A DNA stretch of 64,000 nucleotides from Wuchereria bancrofti. Its lineage: Eukaryota; Nematoda; Chromadorea; Rhabditida; Onchocercidae. Each line of letters begins with the position of its first letter. The first letter of the stretch is position 1. Positions 11,701 to 26,700 of this stretch are shown here, piece by piece. The position numbers and the translations under genes are program-made. The DNA lies in assembly GCA_005281725.1 (NCBI GenBank), contig SSBO01000013.1, forward strand, positions 1,114,281 through 1,178,280, in the 5' to 3' direction. The notes under the pieces are model-generated. The model saw only the letters and a program-made list of their open reading frames with translations. It was not told where the DNA came from and did not search any database.

Positions 11701-14700
11701 AGAACGAATTTTATGTATGTAGCTGTGTCTGTACATGTGTGTGCACATATATATACATCTATGTATGCATGCGTATGTCCATGTGTATGTGTGTGTGTGA
11801 ATACATTATTTTATTAACTTGAATATAAATGAATTAATTCGTTTCAGTGTTACGGAAAGCGCTCGAGAGCAAATTTTGAGCAAATTTTATGTCTCTTTGT
11901 GTGCGTGTGTGTGATTCGTATATATGCGTATGTGTGTGTGTGTGTGTGTGTGCGCGTATGTTTATTTATTATTTTATTAACTTGAATATAAGTGAATTTC
12001 AAAGTAGTGGGCCATATTTTAACAATCCAGTAGAAAAAAAAGGTAAGACATTTCATGCCCAATATTTACATTAAATTTTATTTATTCCAGATAAAACAAA
12101 TTCAAAGAGTAAAAAAAGGAAAGAAATGAATTTCAGATATTAAAATTTATCAATTCTTAGCTAAATCAAAAACTTAATGTAATATTTTCTTATAATAATT
12201 TCTTTTAAAAAAATTGCAATAATAAAAGCAAAACTATTAATAAAAATTTAAATAAGTTAAAAATTCAAAAAAAAGGAAATTTTTTTTAAACATTAAACTT
12301 AATATTACTATTATTCAGAATTTTTAAAAGAAAGCAGTAGCTAGCATAACGGTATTCAGGAAATGAACCTGGTTGGACTAAGTTGCTCATGTTCCGGCTT
12401 AACATCCATTTGTCTGACATGTCGCAATAATGATAACCCTTTCCGTATAGATATTCGAAAGTCTTCCTATTAAAAAAATGAGCATTAAAACTAAATATAC
12501 AGAATGGAATTGAATTTTTTTCCAATATTAGGAAATTTTCCTGAAAACTATAAACATGAACAAGAAATAACCTTTATAGCATCACGTTCTGCAGTTTGTA
12601 TCTCAAGAATTCGTGCTGTTGTCTCGACATCATTAGGAAGTTCTGTTTCTTTTAGGCAACGACCAAATTCGCTTAATGATTGAGCAATGACCGTTGCAGA
12701 TGATTTCATTCGTTCGATATCCTGAAAAAAGATGAAAAACTCGAATTAATTAGATAATTTGGTGGAGAATGAATGAGATTATCCAATCTTTGTAATTTAT
12801 TTTTGAGATTTAAATAATTTTTGATTATAATTTGACATACTTCTAAGTAAAATAGTAAGATTTCTTAAATTTCTGATTATTTATTAAAATAATATTAATT
12901 CGAGTTTTTTTCATTTTCACTTGAAAAAAAAAAAGAAAAGTGGGACCTTATTTGAATTATCTATTTGAAAAAAAAATCTCATTTGAGAAAAAAAGTGGAA
13001 ATACGAAAAAACGGAATCTTACGGAACCCTATTTCAGGAGAAAGGTGGAAAAGGGCATTTAAATAAAGAAGGGAAGATTTCTTTCCGAGATTTAAAATTT
13101 ATAGAAGAAAATGTGAAACCATTTGCAATAAAAATAATCCTACAAAATTTTAAAAATTAGTTTTTTATTGAATATATGAATAAAATTAAATAAGTTACAC
13201 AAATACCATATAAAATTAGTTTAGAAATTAATTAATTAATTACTGATATTTGACTAGACTAGAAAAAAAATCGCAACATTATGCCGGGTAGATTTAAATT
13301 GTAGAAGGGAAAGAAAGTGCATCACTAAGCCTTACCAATTGATAAACTAATTTGGAAGAATTAATAGTTTGCATGATGAAAATTATTTGCTCAGTAATAC
13401 TTTCTCGCCCTGTATCCAATGTACAACATTAAATAATCGGCAAATCTTGATGACGCTTTGATGTAATAAAATTTGGCAAAAGGAAAAGGAAGGAGGAGAA
13501 TAATTATATGCATATATGTACATATGGTGTAAAATAAAAATCAGTCCTTAAAAAAAGTGAAAAAAAAAAGAAAGAAAAGTGAACGAAATGCGGATGTCTT
13601 GAAAATTAATGGGCCTATTTTTATTATTACTATTACTACTGACAATAAATAGTAGTAATAATTAGTAGTAATAATAACAATAACAATAATAATTTAATAA
13701 TAATGATAATAACAAATGATAATAATAACAATGATAATAATAATAATGGCAATAAAAAAAGAAAACAGGTTACCATACGATGTTGGACCCATTCTAAATG
13801 ATTATATTTTAGCACGCCACCGACATCCATTGTCAAACAATCCGGTCCAATATAGCGGCGGAGTTCAAGTGAACTCTGGCAAATCACCACCTAAAATAAT
13901 TTGAGAAATATGAGCACAATAGCATTTAAGATGAATTATGATAAATGATTATGAAGAATTATAGCAATTAATCAATTTAGTATTTGATAACTTCAGAAAA
14001 AGTGAAAAAAAAGAGAAGATTAATTAGTAGATTAATTAATCTTTGTCTTTGAATAACTAATTTTTTACCTTATTTCATTATATAATAAAATCAGCAAATA
14101 TCTTTGGATCTAATTCATTCATTAATATTTCATCACCAAAGATTTATTTTCAAATAAAAGAAAGAAAAAAAAAAAACGAAATAAGAAAAGAATAGCAGAA
14201 ACGAGAAATGAAAACTTCATGCTATAATAAATTTGAAAAGAAAAAAAATCTGAAGATATCTAAATATAGAATTCAAAAAATTAATGAATAAGTAGAATGA
14301 TAACAACAATATTAATAATATATTCAAATATTTGTAATTCAGTTTTTTAAAAGAAAAAAAAACTAAGAAAATTACATTTATTATATTCACAAATAACTGT
14401 TTAGTAATTCAAGTGTGATGAATTCATTATCGAAGGAATTAGTTCCGGTATTTCTGGTGTTTTGTTGAATTGGATAGGTTTTTTTCAGAGTTATAACGAA
14501 TAAGAATTATTCCGTTTTTTGTACTTCTCTCAAAATTTCATTTAAAGCAATTACATGACGTCGATACAGTAGATTTTTTATCGTCTTACCGTATAACGGC
14601 CTATTCGTCTGCACCGTATAGCCTACAGTATCACCACATATTTATACGGTACCTTTTTATACGTTATCTCATATCACTCTTATTTTTAAATGCTCCAAAC

Positions 14701-17700
14701 ATTTGAAAATATACTACAATTTCTTAATTTTTCAGTAAGATTATAACAAATGTTAATTTGTAAAAAAAATTGAAAAAGAAGACAGAAGATATGTTTATTC
14801 ATTTTGCTCTTTTTTTTTCTTACAACAATTCAATGCTCTAAAAATTATGACTAAAAGCAAAATATATGAAAAGATATTACATCCATTTCCGGTTTCCGAT
14901 TCACTCATCATTTCCGGTTTCCGATTTAATCAAAAAAAGAAAAATTTTTTTGTCACTAAAATTGGATTCATTTCATCTTCTTAACACCTCTTATGCGTTT
15001 CATCATTTTTTAGTTTTTTATTTTTTATTTTTTCAAATGGAAAAGAAAAAAATGAAAAAATGTCAAAGAAATGAAAAGAAGAGAAAGAACTAAAAATACC
15101 TTCCATTTTTCTGTTTCCACTCTTTTTTACTCCTTTTTATTTCTTCCCCTGTTTTTCAATTATTCGAGAATTTGTAGTTATTGAGAGGTTAAAGAGTGCG
15201 GAAATGTTGATAAATAGCGGATGAATGAGGGGGTAGGCGAGAACGGGCAAGAGATGATAAAAAAAGAGAGCCGACGAAACAAAAGCAGGTTTGAGAAAAA
15301 TGAAAAAAAAAACATTCGAGCAAATGCAAATTGCTATGAGTTGAAATGAAATGCAAAAGGTGTTGGAAGAATGGAAGTGAATTGTTGTTAAATGTCAGAA
15401 AATTTTCAATTCTCAACATTTTTTTAATGCTTAATGAATAAATAGAAAAATTTATAATGAAAATGGAAAAATTTAGGAATGATTTTTTAAATATATGAAA
15501 ATTGAAACATTCCACTGAAAAAAAAGTTTTAATAGGTACTGGAAATATCTTTGGACAATTTATTCATTTATAGTTGCAAATTTAACATAATTGTTTAAAG
15601 GTGAAAATAAATCTAAAAATTTTAATTTCACAGCAATTTTAGAAATGTTTCGTTAACGATAATAAATTATTTACAGCATAATTATTGTCAATTTATTGGC
15701 ACTGAATAATGTTTGAAATATTAAATTATCCATAACTTTTAAATTTTATTTATTAATTGCTAGCAATCGTTGAATTAAGAGTTAATCATTTTAATCTTTT
15801 TTTTCGTTTTTTTTCTTTTTTCGGGAGAAATAGCTTAATGACAAAAAGACAGGAAAGGGAAAGAAAAAAGTTCAATTTAACTGTTACCTGATATAAGAAA
15901 GCTAAAAAATTATTATACTTTAAACACAAATATTGAGGAATACCTTTTTTATTTTCCTTTTTTTTAATTCAAAATTGATAATATATTGCGCACAAAAAAA
16001 AATGAAATAATATTAGAAAACAAAATAAGTCGAGCAATCATTAAAATCTTATGTAAGTCTTCATCTTTTCCCTAATTAATATCGTATTAATATATTTACT
16101 TAGATTTGTCAACCTATATTATGCAGTATGAAGCAATACCATAGCCTAAGTTTTGCAGTATTATTTAATTCAACAGTTAATTACTTAAGTGTTTTACTAG
16201 ATTGTTTGAATGTCTAGATAATCAATATTTGCACACCTGTAAATGCATGTAATTTTAAATTCATGTAATAAATTCAGGTAAAATAATGACTAAGAACGGA
16301 TAAAAATCTAAAAATCATTAAGTATCATATATTATTTAGAAAAGGTATATCTCGTGGTGAATCCATTTTATATTATAATAAAATGAATTCAAGAAAGCCT
16401 GTTTGAAATAAGTTTAAGGGAGAATAATTACATCAACGATAATAATAATTATAATTGGTAGTAATGATAATAATAATAAGAAGATGAAAATATTGATGAA
16501 ATGAATAAAAATACTGTTGAAATATTTTTCTAATATAATAGTACCCCAATAAAACTTTAAATTTTGTTTACTTATACCATTTGTTGAAGTTTTAATTAAT
16601 TATTTACTTTAACGATTGCTTAAATTGCAATTTAATGGACGCTCCTAGGTTAATTAAACTATTCACAGATTGGAAAACTAAAATCGAATATTCATAATTA
16701 AAAATTTTAATTAGAAAAATAATTAGAAAAAGAATTTTGCTTAATTATGTTAACATTAATTGGACTAAATGATAAAACATTGATCGTATGATTACTATTT
16801 CTAGCAAATTTCTTTACAAAAACTGATTTGAAAATATATTGGTATATAAGGGAATAGTGATTTGCGAGAAAAAATGATAACAAGCTAATATCAAATACAA
16901 TTAAATAATCAGAGAAAGATTAAATAGAGTTCTACAGAAAGAAAAGAAAAAAATCCAAATAACTTCATTGAATTAATAATAAAAAGTTAAATGATGTAAT
17001 TTGATAACTATTACTACAAGTTTATTTTTCCCACCTAATATTAATGGTTATTTTAATTGTATTACAGTAAGTACAGCATACTTTTTAATTTTAACATAGA
17101 AATGTAATTGTATTAGGTAATCTGAAAAGATAAAATAATTGTATTATTTAGTATTACAAAATGAAACTTTTTGAAAAATTTGTATACCTTAAATTTATAA
17201 TTTTCAGTAATTCCACGGTATCCCACCTCGAGTGCACGCTGCAATACACTTTCCGGTTTTAATACAAGTACAATCCGAACCGGTCTTGGAAATGAATTCT
17301 GTAATACAAGCAATGTATGAGAAAAATTGCTACATACATCACTACTTAACTTTACTTCGTTTTTTTTTTCTTTCTATACAATTTGTCATTTAAAATATTT
17401 TCAAAGAAAATATTCAGCCTCTATTTTTCGTCTTCAATTAATCACTTGAAAATAAGTATAGGAAAGAAGAGAAATTAATGGAATTTAAGTTTTTGCAAAT
17501 TTTCAGTGGAAAAACAAACAAACAAAAGTATTTATTTGTATTAATTTTAAAAGCAAAATGATGCTGTGTTGAAATTAACTATTCGTTTAATAAAATTTCG
17601 TGTTAAAATTCCAAAAAAAAGTGTAAAAATTATTTGGAAATTTTAACGTTTATATATATATATTTAAAATAATTTTTTGCTTTCATATAAAGAATAACCA

Positions 17701-20700
17701 TTTATATTAATAGAAAATTGTTATATTGGTAATAAAAGTGACATTCAAAATTTTATTAAATTCAGAAAGAAATTAAAAGCAACAAAGAGGAAACTCTTAT
17801 CACTCAACGATAACTTCATTGTGAATATTTCAATTATTACCACATTATTTTCTTCAAAAAGGAAAAAAACAAATAAATAAATAAAGAAATNTTGAAAAAT
17901 TTGTATACCTTAAATTTATAATTTTCAGTAATTCCACGGTATCCCACCTCGAGTGCACGCTGCAATACACTTTCCGGTTTTAATACAAGTACAATCCGAA
18001 CCGGTCTTGGAAATGAATTCTGTAATACAAGCAATGTATGAGAAAAATTGCTACATACATCACTACTTAACTTTACTTCGTTTTTTTTTTCTTTCTATAC
18101 AATTTGTCATTTAAAATATTTTCAAAGAAAATATTCAGCCTCTATTTTTCGTCTTCAATTAATCACTTGAAAATAAGTATAGGAAAGAAGAGAAATTAAT
18201 GGAATTTAAGTTTTTGCAAATTTTCAGTGGAAAAACAAACAAACAAAAGTATTTATTTGTATTAATTTTAAAAGCAAAATGATGCTGTGTTGAAATTAAC
18301 TATTCGTTTAATAAAATTTCGTGTTAAAATTCCAAAAAAAAGTGTAAAAATTATTTGGAAATTTTAACGTTTATATATATATATTTAAAATAATTTTTTG
18401 CTTTCATATAAAGAATAACCATTTATATTAATAGAAAATTGTTATATTGGTAATAAAAGTGACATTCAAAATTTTATTAAATTCAGAAAGAAATTAAAAG
18501 CAACAAAGAGGAAACTCTTATCACTCAACGATAACTTCATTGTGAATATTTCAATTATTACCACATTATTTTCTTCAAAAAGGAAAAAAACAAATAAATA
18601 AATAAAGAAATTTTTAAAATGGAGAGAATAAGATGGCTAATCATTTTAACCAAAAAAAAAAAAAGCAAAACAAAGCAAAATATCTAAATTCTTCCTAAAT
18701 TATAAATTTTTGATAGTATTATTTGAAATTATAAAATAATTCAATTTTGAAATGATGAAAACAATAAAAAGAAATAAACGCACAATTTTTAAAAGCCTTT
18801 TTAAATTTTTTTTATTAATTAATACATAAATTATTTTGCTTTTAAAATTATTCGTATTAATTCTAAAAGTATGATTGCAGATTTTTCTTTTTGTAGTTTG
18901 TTTAAGATTATTTCAAAAATTTTTATTATTACCAAAAACTTTCCTTCAAAATACTTCTCTGTATTATTATTAAAAACCTTTTTTTTTCATTATTATTAAA
19001 AATTCTTAAATGCAAAAATAAAATCTAAGTGTAAGGAAAAGAAAGAAAGAACGAAAGAATTGATCGATTTCCAGAAAATAATTTTAAAAATTGTCAACAA
19101 TAATTAACATCCGACTTTTTCCCTCTTTTTTTCCGTTTTCTTTCCGTTTTTGCAGTTTTTTTTCCGTCTTTTTTTAATGACAACAATGATAGGATGAAAA
19201 TATGAAGAATGATGCAAAGTAATAAGATGGATGATAATTTGATTTGTTGAAAATGACAAAAGGTTTATGATTGCATAAAAATAAAATGAAGTAAATAGGT
19301 AAGAGGTAAGGTAGGACAAAAGCATATAGAATGCATTATGTTATGGCAAAAATGTCATTTCTAATTTAATGCAATCATTTTTTTTATTACATTTTCAACT
19401 TTCACATTAAGTATTTCAATTGCGCATATTTTTTTTAATTTTATTTTCAATTGAATATGTTGTTATTTTAGGCCCAATAATAATTGTCATCACATTTTTT
19501 TCTTGTTATTTAAATGTTTAATAAAAGTTTTAATCTTCAGGAAAGTATTTTTCATTATTTTAGTGAAAGAAATTTTTGCTATTCGATACAATGAAAATAG
19601 ATTTTTAAAAAACAAATTTAAAGTTATAATTACTGTGGATTTGTTTTTTATTTCACTTAGAAAGGAAAGAGACGAGCTAAATATTGACAAAATTTGAATT
19701 AAAATTGAAATAAAGCGAAATTAAAAACAGTTANGAATTCTGTAATACAAGCAATGTATGAGAAAAATTGCTACATACATCACTACTTAACTTTACTTCG
19801 TTTTTTTTTTCTTTCTATACAATTTGTCATTTAAAATATTTTCAAAGAAAATATTCAGCCTCTATTTTTCGTCTTCAATTAATCACTTGAAAATAAGTAT
19901 AGGAAAGAAGAGAAATTAATGGAATTTAAGTTTTTGCAAATTTTCAGTGGAAAAACAAACAAACAAAAGTATTTATTTGTATTAATTTTAAAAGCAAAAT
20001 GATGCTGTGTTGAAATTAACTATTCGTTTAATAAAATTTCGTGTTAAAATTCCAAAAAAAAGTGTAAAAATTATTTGGAAATTTTAACGTTTATATATAT
20101 ATATTTAAAATAATTTTTTGCTTTCATATAAAGAATAACCATTTATATTAATAGAAAATTGTTATATTGGTAATAAAAGTGACATTCAAAATTTTATTAA
20201 ATTCAGAAAGAAATTAAAAGCAACAAAGAGGAAACTCTTATCACTCAACGATAACTTCATTGTGAATATTTCAATTATTACCACATTATTTTCTTCAAAA
20301 AGGAAAAAAACAAATAAATAAATAAAGAAATTTTTAAAATGGAGAGAATAAGATGGCTAATCATTTTAACCAAAAAAAAAAAAAGCAAAACAAAGCAAAA
20401 TATCTAAATTCTTCCTAAATTATAAATTTTTGATAGTATTATTTGAAATTATAAAATAATTCAATTTTGAAATGATGAAAACAATAAAAAGAAATAAACG
20501 CACAATTTTTAAAAGCCTTTTTAAATTTTTTTTATTAATTAATACATAAATTATTTTGCTTTTAAAATTATTCGTATTAATTCTAAAAGTATGATTGCAG
20601 ATTTTTCTTTTTGTAGTTTGTTTAAGATTATTTCAAAAATTTTTATTATTACCAAAAACTTTCCTTCAAAATACTTCTCTGTATTATTATTAAAAACCTT

Positions 20701-23700
20701 TTTTTTTCATTATTATTAAAAATTCTTAAATGCAAAAATAAAATCTAAGTGTAAGGAAAAGAAAGAAAGAACGAAAGAATTGATCGATTTCCAGAAAATA
20801 ATTTTAAAAATTGTCAACAATAATTAACATCCGACTTTTTCCCTCTTTTTTTCCGTTTTCTTTCCGTTTTTGCAGTTTTTTTTCCGTCTTTTTTTAATGA
20901 CAACAATGATAGGATGAAAATATGAAGAATGATGCAAAGTAATAAGATGGATGATAATTTGATTTGTTGAAAATGACAAAAGGTTTATGATTGCATAAAA
21001 ATAAAATGAAGTAAATAGGTAAGAGGTAAGGTAGGACAAAAGCATATAGAATGCATTATGTTATGGCAAAAATGTCATTTCTAATTTAATGCAATCATTT
21101 TTTTTATTACATTTTCAACTTTCACATTAAGTATTTCAATTGCGCATATTTTTTTTAATTTTATTTTCAATTGAATATGTTGTTATTTTAGGCCCAATAA
21201 TAATTGTCATCACATTTTTTTCTTGTTATTTAAATGTTTAATAAAAGTTTTAATCTTCAGGAAAGTATTTTTCATTATTTTAGTGAAAGAAATTTTTGCT
21301 ATTCGATACAATGAAAATAGATTTTTAAAAAACAAATTTAAAGTTATAATTACTGTGGATTTGTTTTTTATTTCACTTAGAAAGGAAAGAGACGAGCTAA
21401 ATATTGACAAAATTTGAATTAAAATTGAAATAAAGCGAAATTAAAAACAGTTAAACCACCAGCGTTATGCATTTCAAATTAGTGAAACATCAAAAAAAGG
21501 GAAAAATAATTGATTAATAACGAAACAGAAATTTTGCAAAATTTAATCAAAATTATTGATTGCTATATAATAGTACAGAAAATAAAAAAAAGAGCTGAGA
21601 ATAGAAAAGGCAAGGGCAAAGTTGTTTGGTATGTAAAATAATTATATAGAAAACAAAAATAACGATATTTTAAGAAGTACTTAAAATAATGTTTTCTAAT
21701 AATAGCAATAATTATGGTGATAATAATGGTGACAATAAAAATGATAATGATACTAAACAATCCATCAAAAAATATGAATTAGAAATTACGATGAATTTAA
21801 ATTCGCCGTTTTTTTTCTTTTATTTTTTCTTCCTAAACTAGAATAATTTTGAACTTTCAGCAATTGCTGCATCAAAATATTTTCTTCTTCTCAACTAATC
21901 ATTCACTTAAATTAATTTTTTTTACTCCTTTCCTTGTTAAAATATCAATTCTTTCGTGTTTTTAAACCAGAAAAAAGAAAAATCGGTTGTACTAATGATA
22001 AATAACACAGTTGACGGCTTATTTGTGCTAATTTTGTGCTTGAAATAAATTTTTAATTTCAATAATTCGAAAAAAAGTGTTTATCAAACAGTTTTAAGTT
22101 TAAATATCCTTTTTTCTATTTACTAGAAAACTAACAAGAAAGATACTTTATAAATTTTTGATTTTTTGAGTAAAATTTGTTAAAATTTCCAAAAACAATT
22201 TGAAAAATATTTTACTAATTGACTTCTCTTTATTTTTGCTCATTTTAAGCAATGTTTTTTGGTTTTTTAGTTTTTTAGTTTTTTTTGTTCACATTTGCAT
22301 TAATTTAGCACTTAAATTTTGGCAATTTAAACTCAATTGAAAAATCAGATTGTTAAAATTTAAGTGATATTAAAAATTATCTAATAATAAGTTGAAAATT
22401 TTGTTCGAAATTCTTAATGTTTCGATTAGTGAACATTAATTGTATTAGACAATTGATGATTGATTGCTCATTTATTTGATTGTTCGGTTTTTCACCGATC
22501 ATTCATTTCAATTTTTTCATAAATAGATTGTTGTTTAAAAGTTTGCTTAAAATTTATAACAAATCAATTAAACAATAAGTTTTATTGCATAGAGATTTAA
22601 AATCACGAAAAATACAAATAGATGAAGCAGACAAGAAGTATGTAAAAACAATCAAATCAAAAAAAGAGAAGGGAAATTTAAGAAGAAAAAGAGAAATATT
22701 AAACCAATGTGAAAATTTCAATTAATATGCTTTACTAAGTGTTAATTAAAATTTATTAAACGAAGAAGCTGATTAAATAATCTATCTGTTTCTTTCTTAC
22801 TTCAAAAAATCAAAATTAGAACTAAATTAAAAAAAAGGAAAAAGAAAAGGATGAAAGGAAGAGAGGAAGGAAAGAAGTAGCAATGATCCTATTAGAATTT
22901 GTTTTTCACTTATGTAATTATCAGTAAGTAAAGCTTTTTAATTGCTTAAATAGTATTTAAGCTAATTAATAAAACAAAATGGTAAAATCAATTCGAGATT
23001 TTTTAACTTTTTTTTTTTTTAACCATTGTTTTTCAACAAATTTTTTAACCATTGTTTTTCATTCCATTTTTGGTATTAGGTTTCCATTGATTGATGAAAA
23101 AAAAATTTACAATTTTCATTTCCTAGAAAATGTAAAAAACTTTGTTGGTTTGATTTTCATTTTTCAGTTCAATTATTTTTGCATAAAATTAAGATTTAAT
23201 TCACTTCTGCATTAATTCATTTCTAGTAATTTCAAAAGTTGAAATGAAAGAAAAAATTCATCGAATAAACTTTTCACTTTGTATCAATGTGAAATAAAAA
23301 TCTTTTTTCATTTTTCGCACACTAATAAAATGACTACCTTTTCGTCTTAATTTCGATTAATTGAACTTTTTTTCAAATAATTAACCTTATGTCACTATCC
23401 ATTCTTACGTTTCTGTGTAAACTTACGTGACGGTTGCAATGTAAGAACAATTATACAAAGAAGTGATACTAAAATTTTTTTACATTATATAAGCGTATCA
23501 AAAGATATAACGTAAAAATAATTGTGCAAACAAATGAAATTTAAATTTTCTGAATTATTTAAGCGTAAGAATAACATATAAAGAAGTGAAATTTAAATTT
23601 ACTTACCGTTAGATAAGAAAGTAGTAAACGTACGGATGACCATTTATCCATACGTCTATCAATAATAATTACATAACTTTTTTGTTCTTCCTCAAGTCTG

Positions 23701-26700
23701 AAATTATCATTTAACCATTTCAAATGCCATTATTAATTTCGACTATTTCATTTTAAATTAATTGACATCTTGCAAACAGTTGTTGATTTAAATAAAATAG
23801 AAGAAATGATCGAAAGAGTTAAAAATGATGCAAAAATGAGATGAATATTAAAAAATTTATTGAATTCAACTTTTTATTAAATTTGAAATGTTTACGGTGG
23901 TATTTGAAGAAGATAGGAAATGAGAAGATCAAGTTCCTCTTCGGCTAATTGAGATCTACTGTCCGGAAATATAAGCACCGGATTACCATCTTTTGTACGA
24001 GCACCTAAAAGGAAAAAAGAATAAAATGAATTTAATTGCAATTTTTCTTTTAGCAAAACAAATACTAATTTACTCCTTTTGGTTCTTATTAATAATTACT
24101 CTTTGAGAAAATAATTACTTTTCATTAAATAAAAATTAAAAGAATAATAAAATGATTAAATTTTAAAAGTAACTTTTCCATAAAAAAGGAACAGTTTTCG
24201 TATTGCCAAAATAAATTTGATATTTCAAATTGAATGAATTGGAAATTTACATTAACTGGAAATTTTTTTAAAAATAAATTTCCCTATAAAGAAAATTTAT
24301 ATCGAATGCGGAAAAAAGGACGGGAAAAGAAGATAAATATTTTGAAGTAAAATGACAAAAAAAAGTATCGTATGTTATATGGAAAAAATTTCAGTGAACA
24401 AAAAAGAAAAACTCATTTAAAAAAACAAAATTTTTTTTGGAAATTAATTTTTTAAAAAGGAAATTTTTTTTCAGATTAATCATTTTAATTACAAAATGAA
24501 ATGAAGCAGAATTTCTTGCTGTTCTATGTTATAAAATTTATTTTTAGTGGTGAATGAAGGAATTTTTTAATTAAAATAAAATTGAAAAAATTGGATAAGT
24601 TTTTTTGTTTTTTAATTAAACTAATTAAAATGAGTGGAAAGATTTTTGATCAAATTACCATTAGAAAAGTATATAATTTTGTGGATGATATTTCGAATGA
24701 TAAGCCAAGTTATCAACCATGCACCAATGAGGAGAAATAATCCAACCAACATCACATAACAGACAATTAATTAATATTATTTTAATTAACCCGGTAAGAA
24801 ATTAGCTGGTAACACATCAGAGTGGTTAGACAGCAGCAAAATAGATAATAATTGCTCGAATTAAAAAAAAAATGAAATATTAAGCAATAAATAATAAATC
24901 ATGCAAATAATGATAATGATATTTTTGTTTAAGTCAATCTTGTTTTATCCTACCTGATGCTAATCTTTCACTAATTTTAATTTTTTTTTTCGTATATTTC
25001 ATTATGTATTGTACTGCTATATTATAATAACTAAATTTTAATATCCAAGTCGAATTCAACACAACATTTTAATTTAGAATTGCAAAAATTTAATTATATA
25101 AAACTATATTACTAACAATGCCTTCTCTTTGTAACCTTACTGACAAAATTTGCAAAAAAAAGACAACGATTTTTTATTAGAAGAGTATATTATTTGAGTA
25201 CAAAAATATACTTAGCTAAAATGTACTCTTGATTAATGTAATTTAATAAAGTAATAAATATAACCAACTGAAATTACAAATTTAAAATGCACGCCATGGA
25301 CATTGTATTCAGTTCAACGAGGAATGCCGTGATATACATTAAGTTCAATTCAACTCATACGTCATGCAAATTGAATTGGATTCAACGTGCACGTCATTCT
25401 TAAAAATGTTAATTTCTATATAAATTTATTCACAAAAGTTTTCTGCAATGAATAAATAACAGAAATTAACAGACAAATACATACTAGAAATAGAGAAATA
25501 ATTCAGTTCCATAAATTTATATATATATATATTATTTAAATATTCAGATACGCTGCATAAATCATTCTATTCATTTCATCATTCACTCACTTTACAAAAA
25601 TTTAGAAAAAAAGGAATAATTGCTATGAATATTACTTTAACTGCATAAATTATATACCAATTTCATTTTCATTTCTTTCCTCAATCGATACGNCAATTCA
25701 ACTCATACGTCATGCAAATTGAATTGGATTCAACGTGCACGTCATTCTTAAAAATGTTAATTTCTATATAAATTTATTCACAAAAGTTTTCTGCAATGAA
25801 TAAATAACAGAAATTAACAGACAAATACATACTAGAAATAGAGAAATAATTCAGTTCCATAAATTTATATATATATATATTATTTAAATATTCAGATACG
25901 CTGCATAAATCATTCTATTCATTTCATCATTCACTCACTTTACAAAAATTTAGAAAAAAAGGAATAATTGCTATGAATATTACTTTAACTGCATAAATTA
26001 TATACCAATTTCATTTTCATTTCTTTCCTCAATCGATACGTTCATTATCTCAGTAAGATTAAATGGGAAAAATTAATTATAATTATAACTTTATTTATCT
26101 GTGAAAAAATATATACAGCAATATTAGTTAATTAATGTCTATTCTTATAAGTCCTTTGACTATTTCTAAATTACATAAAATATCAGTGTATGTAGCAATT
26201 TTATTCAAAAATTTTATTAAATTTTTTGTTAAATTTTTTAAAAATAAATTAAAAAAAATAAAGTGAACCACAGCAAATTAAATGAGTTTATTATTTTTTA
26301 AAAAATAGTATTTAACAGTCGTTTCGTAGTTTTTTAAATGAAAGTATATTCCCTATTAGAACTTATTTCTAATATAAATTAATATTTGCTATGCAAGTAT
26401 TTATTTGTAATCATTTATGAGGAACGGTTGAAATAAAATTTTGAAAATTGATAAACATCTTACAAATGATATTACTACGGAAAGGAAAAAAGATCAAAAA
26501 CTATTTGAATTTCACCTTCGTCCTATTTTACACCGGATTTCTACTCTCTGAGCAGAAATAAAAGCAAATACGAAAAATATTCGAAANNGAAATAAAATTT
26601 TGAAAATTGATAAACATCTTACAAATGATATTACTACGGAAAGGAAAAAAGATCAAAAACTATTTGAATTTCACCTTCGTCCTATTTTACACCGGATTTC

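Noticed and set aside
11568..12074. Small cysteine/valine-rich secreted proteins on either strand
   Set aside because: Translations of TG/CA repeats with no splice sites or conserved start.
17909..18019. A tandem duplicate of the SEC14 exon f
   Set aside because: It lies inside a 720-base exact repeat that starts at a lone n, so it is an unmerged contig overlap.
24633..24743. A 36-codon plus-strand frame starting MSGKIFDQITIRK
   Set aside because: Short, unsupported by any homologue, splice signal or neighbouring exon; expected by chance in a window of this size.
24953..25010. A minus-strand exon encoding ...KISERLASG that would join exon d in phase
   Set aside because: Exon c at 28.8 kb also fits in phase and gives the recognised SEC14 opening (FAFITG), with a proper acceptor and donor; the 24.95 kb frame is lysine-rich low complexity with a poor acceptor.
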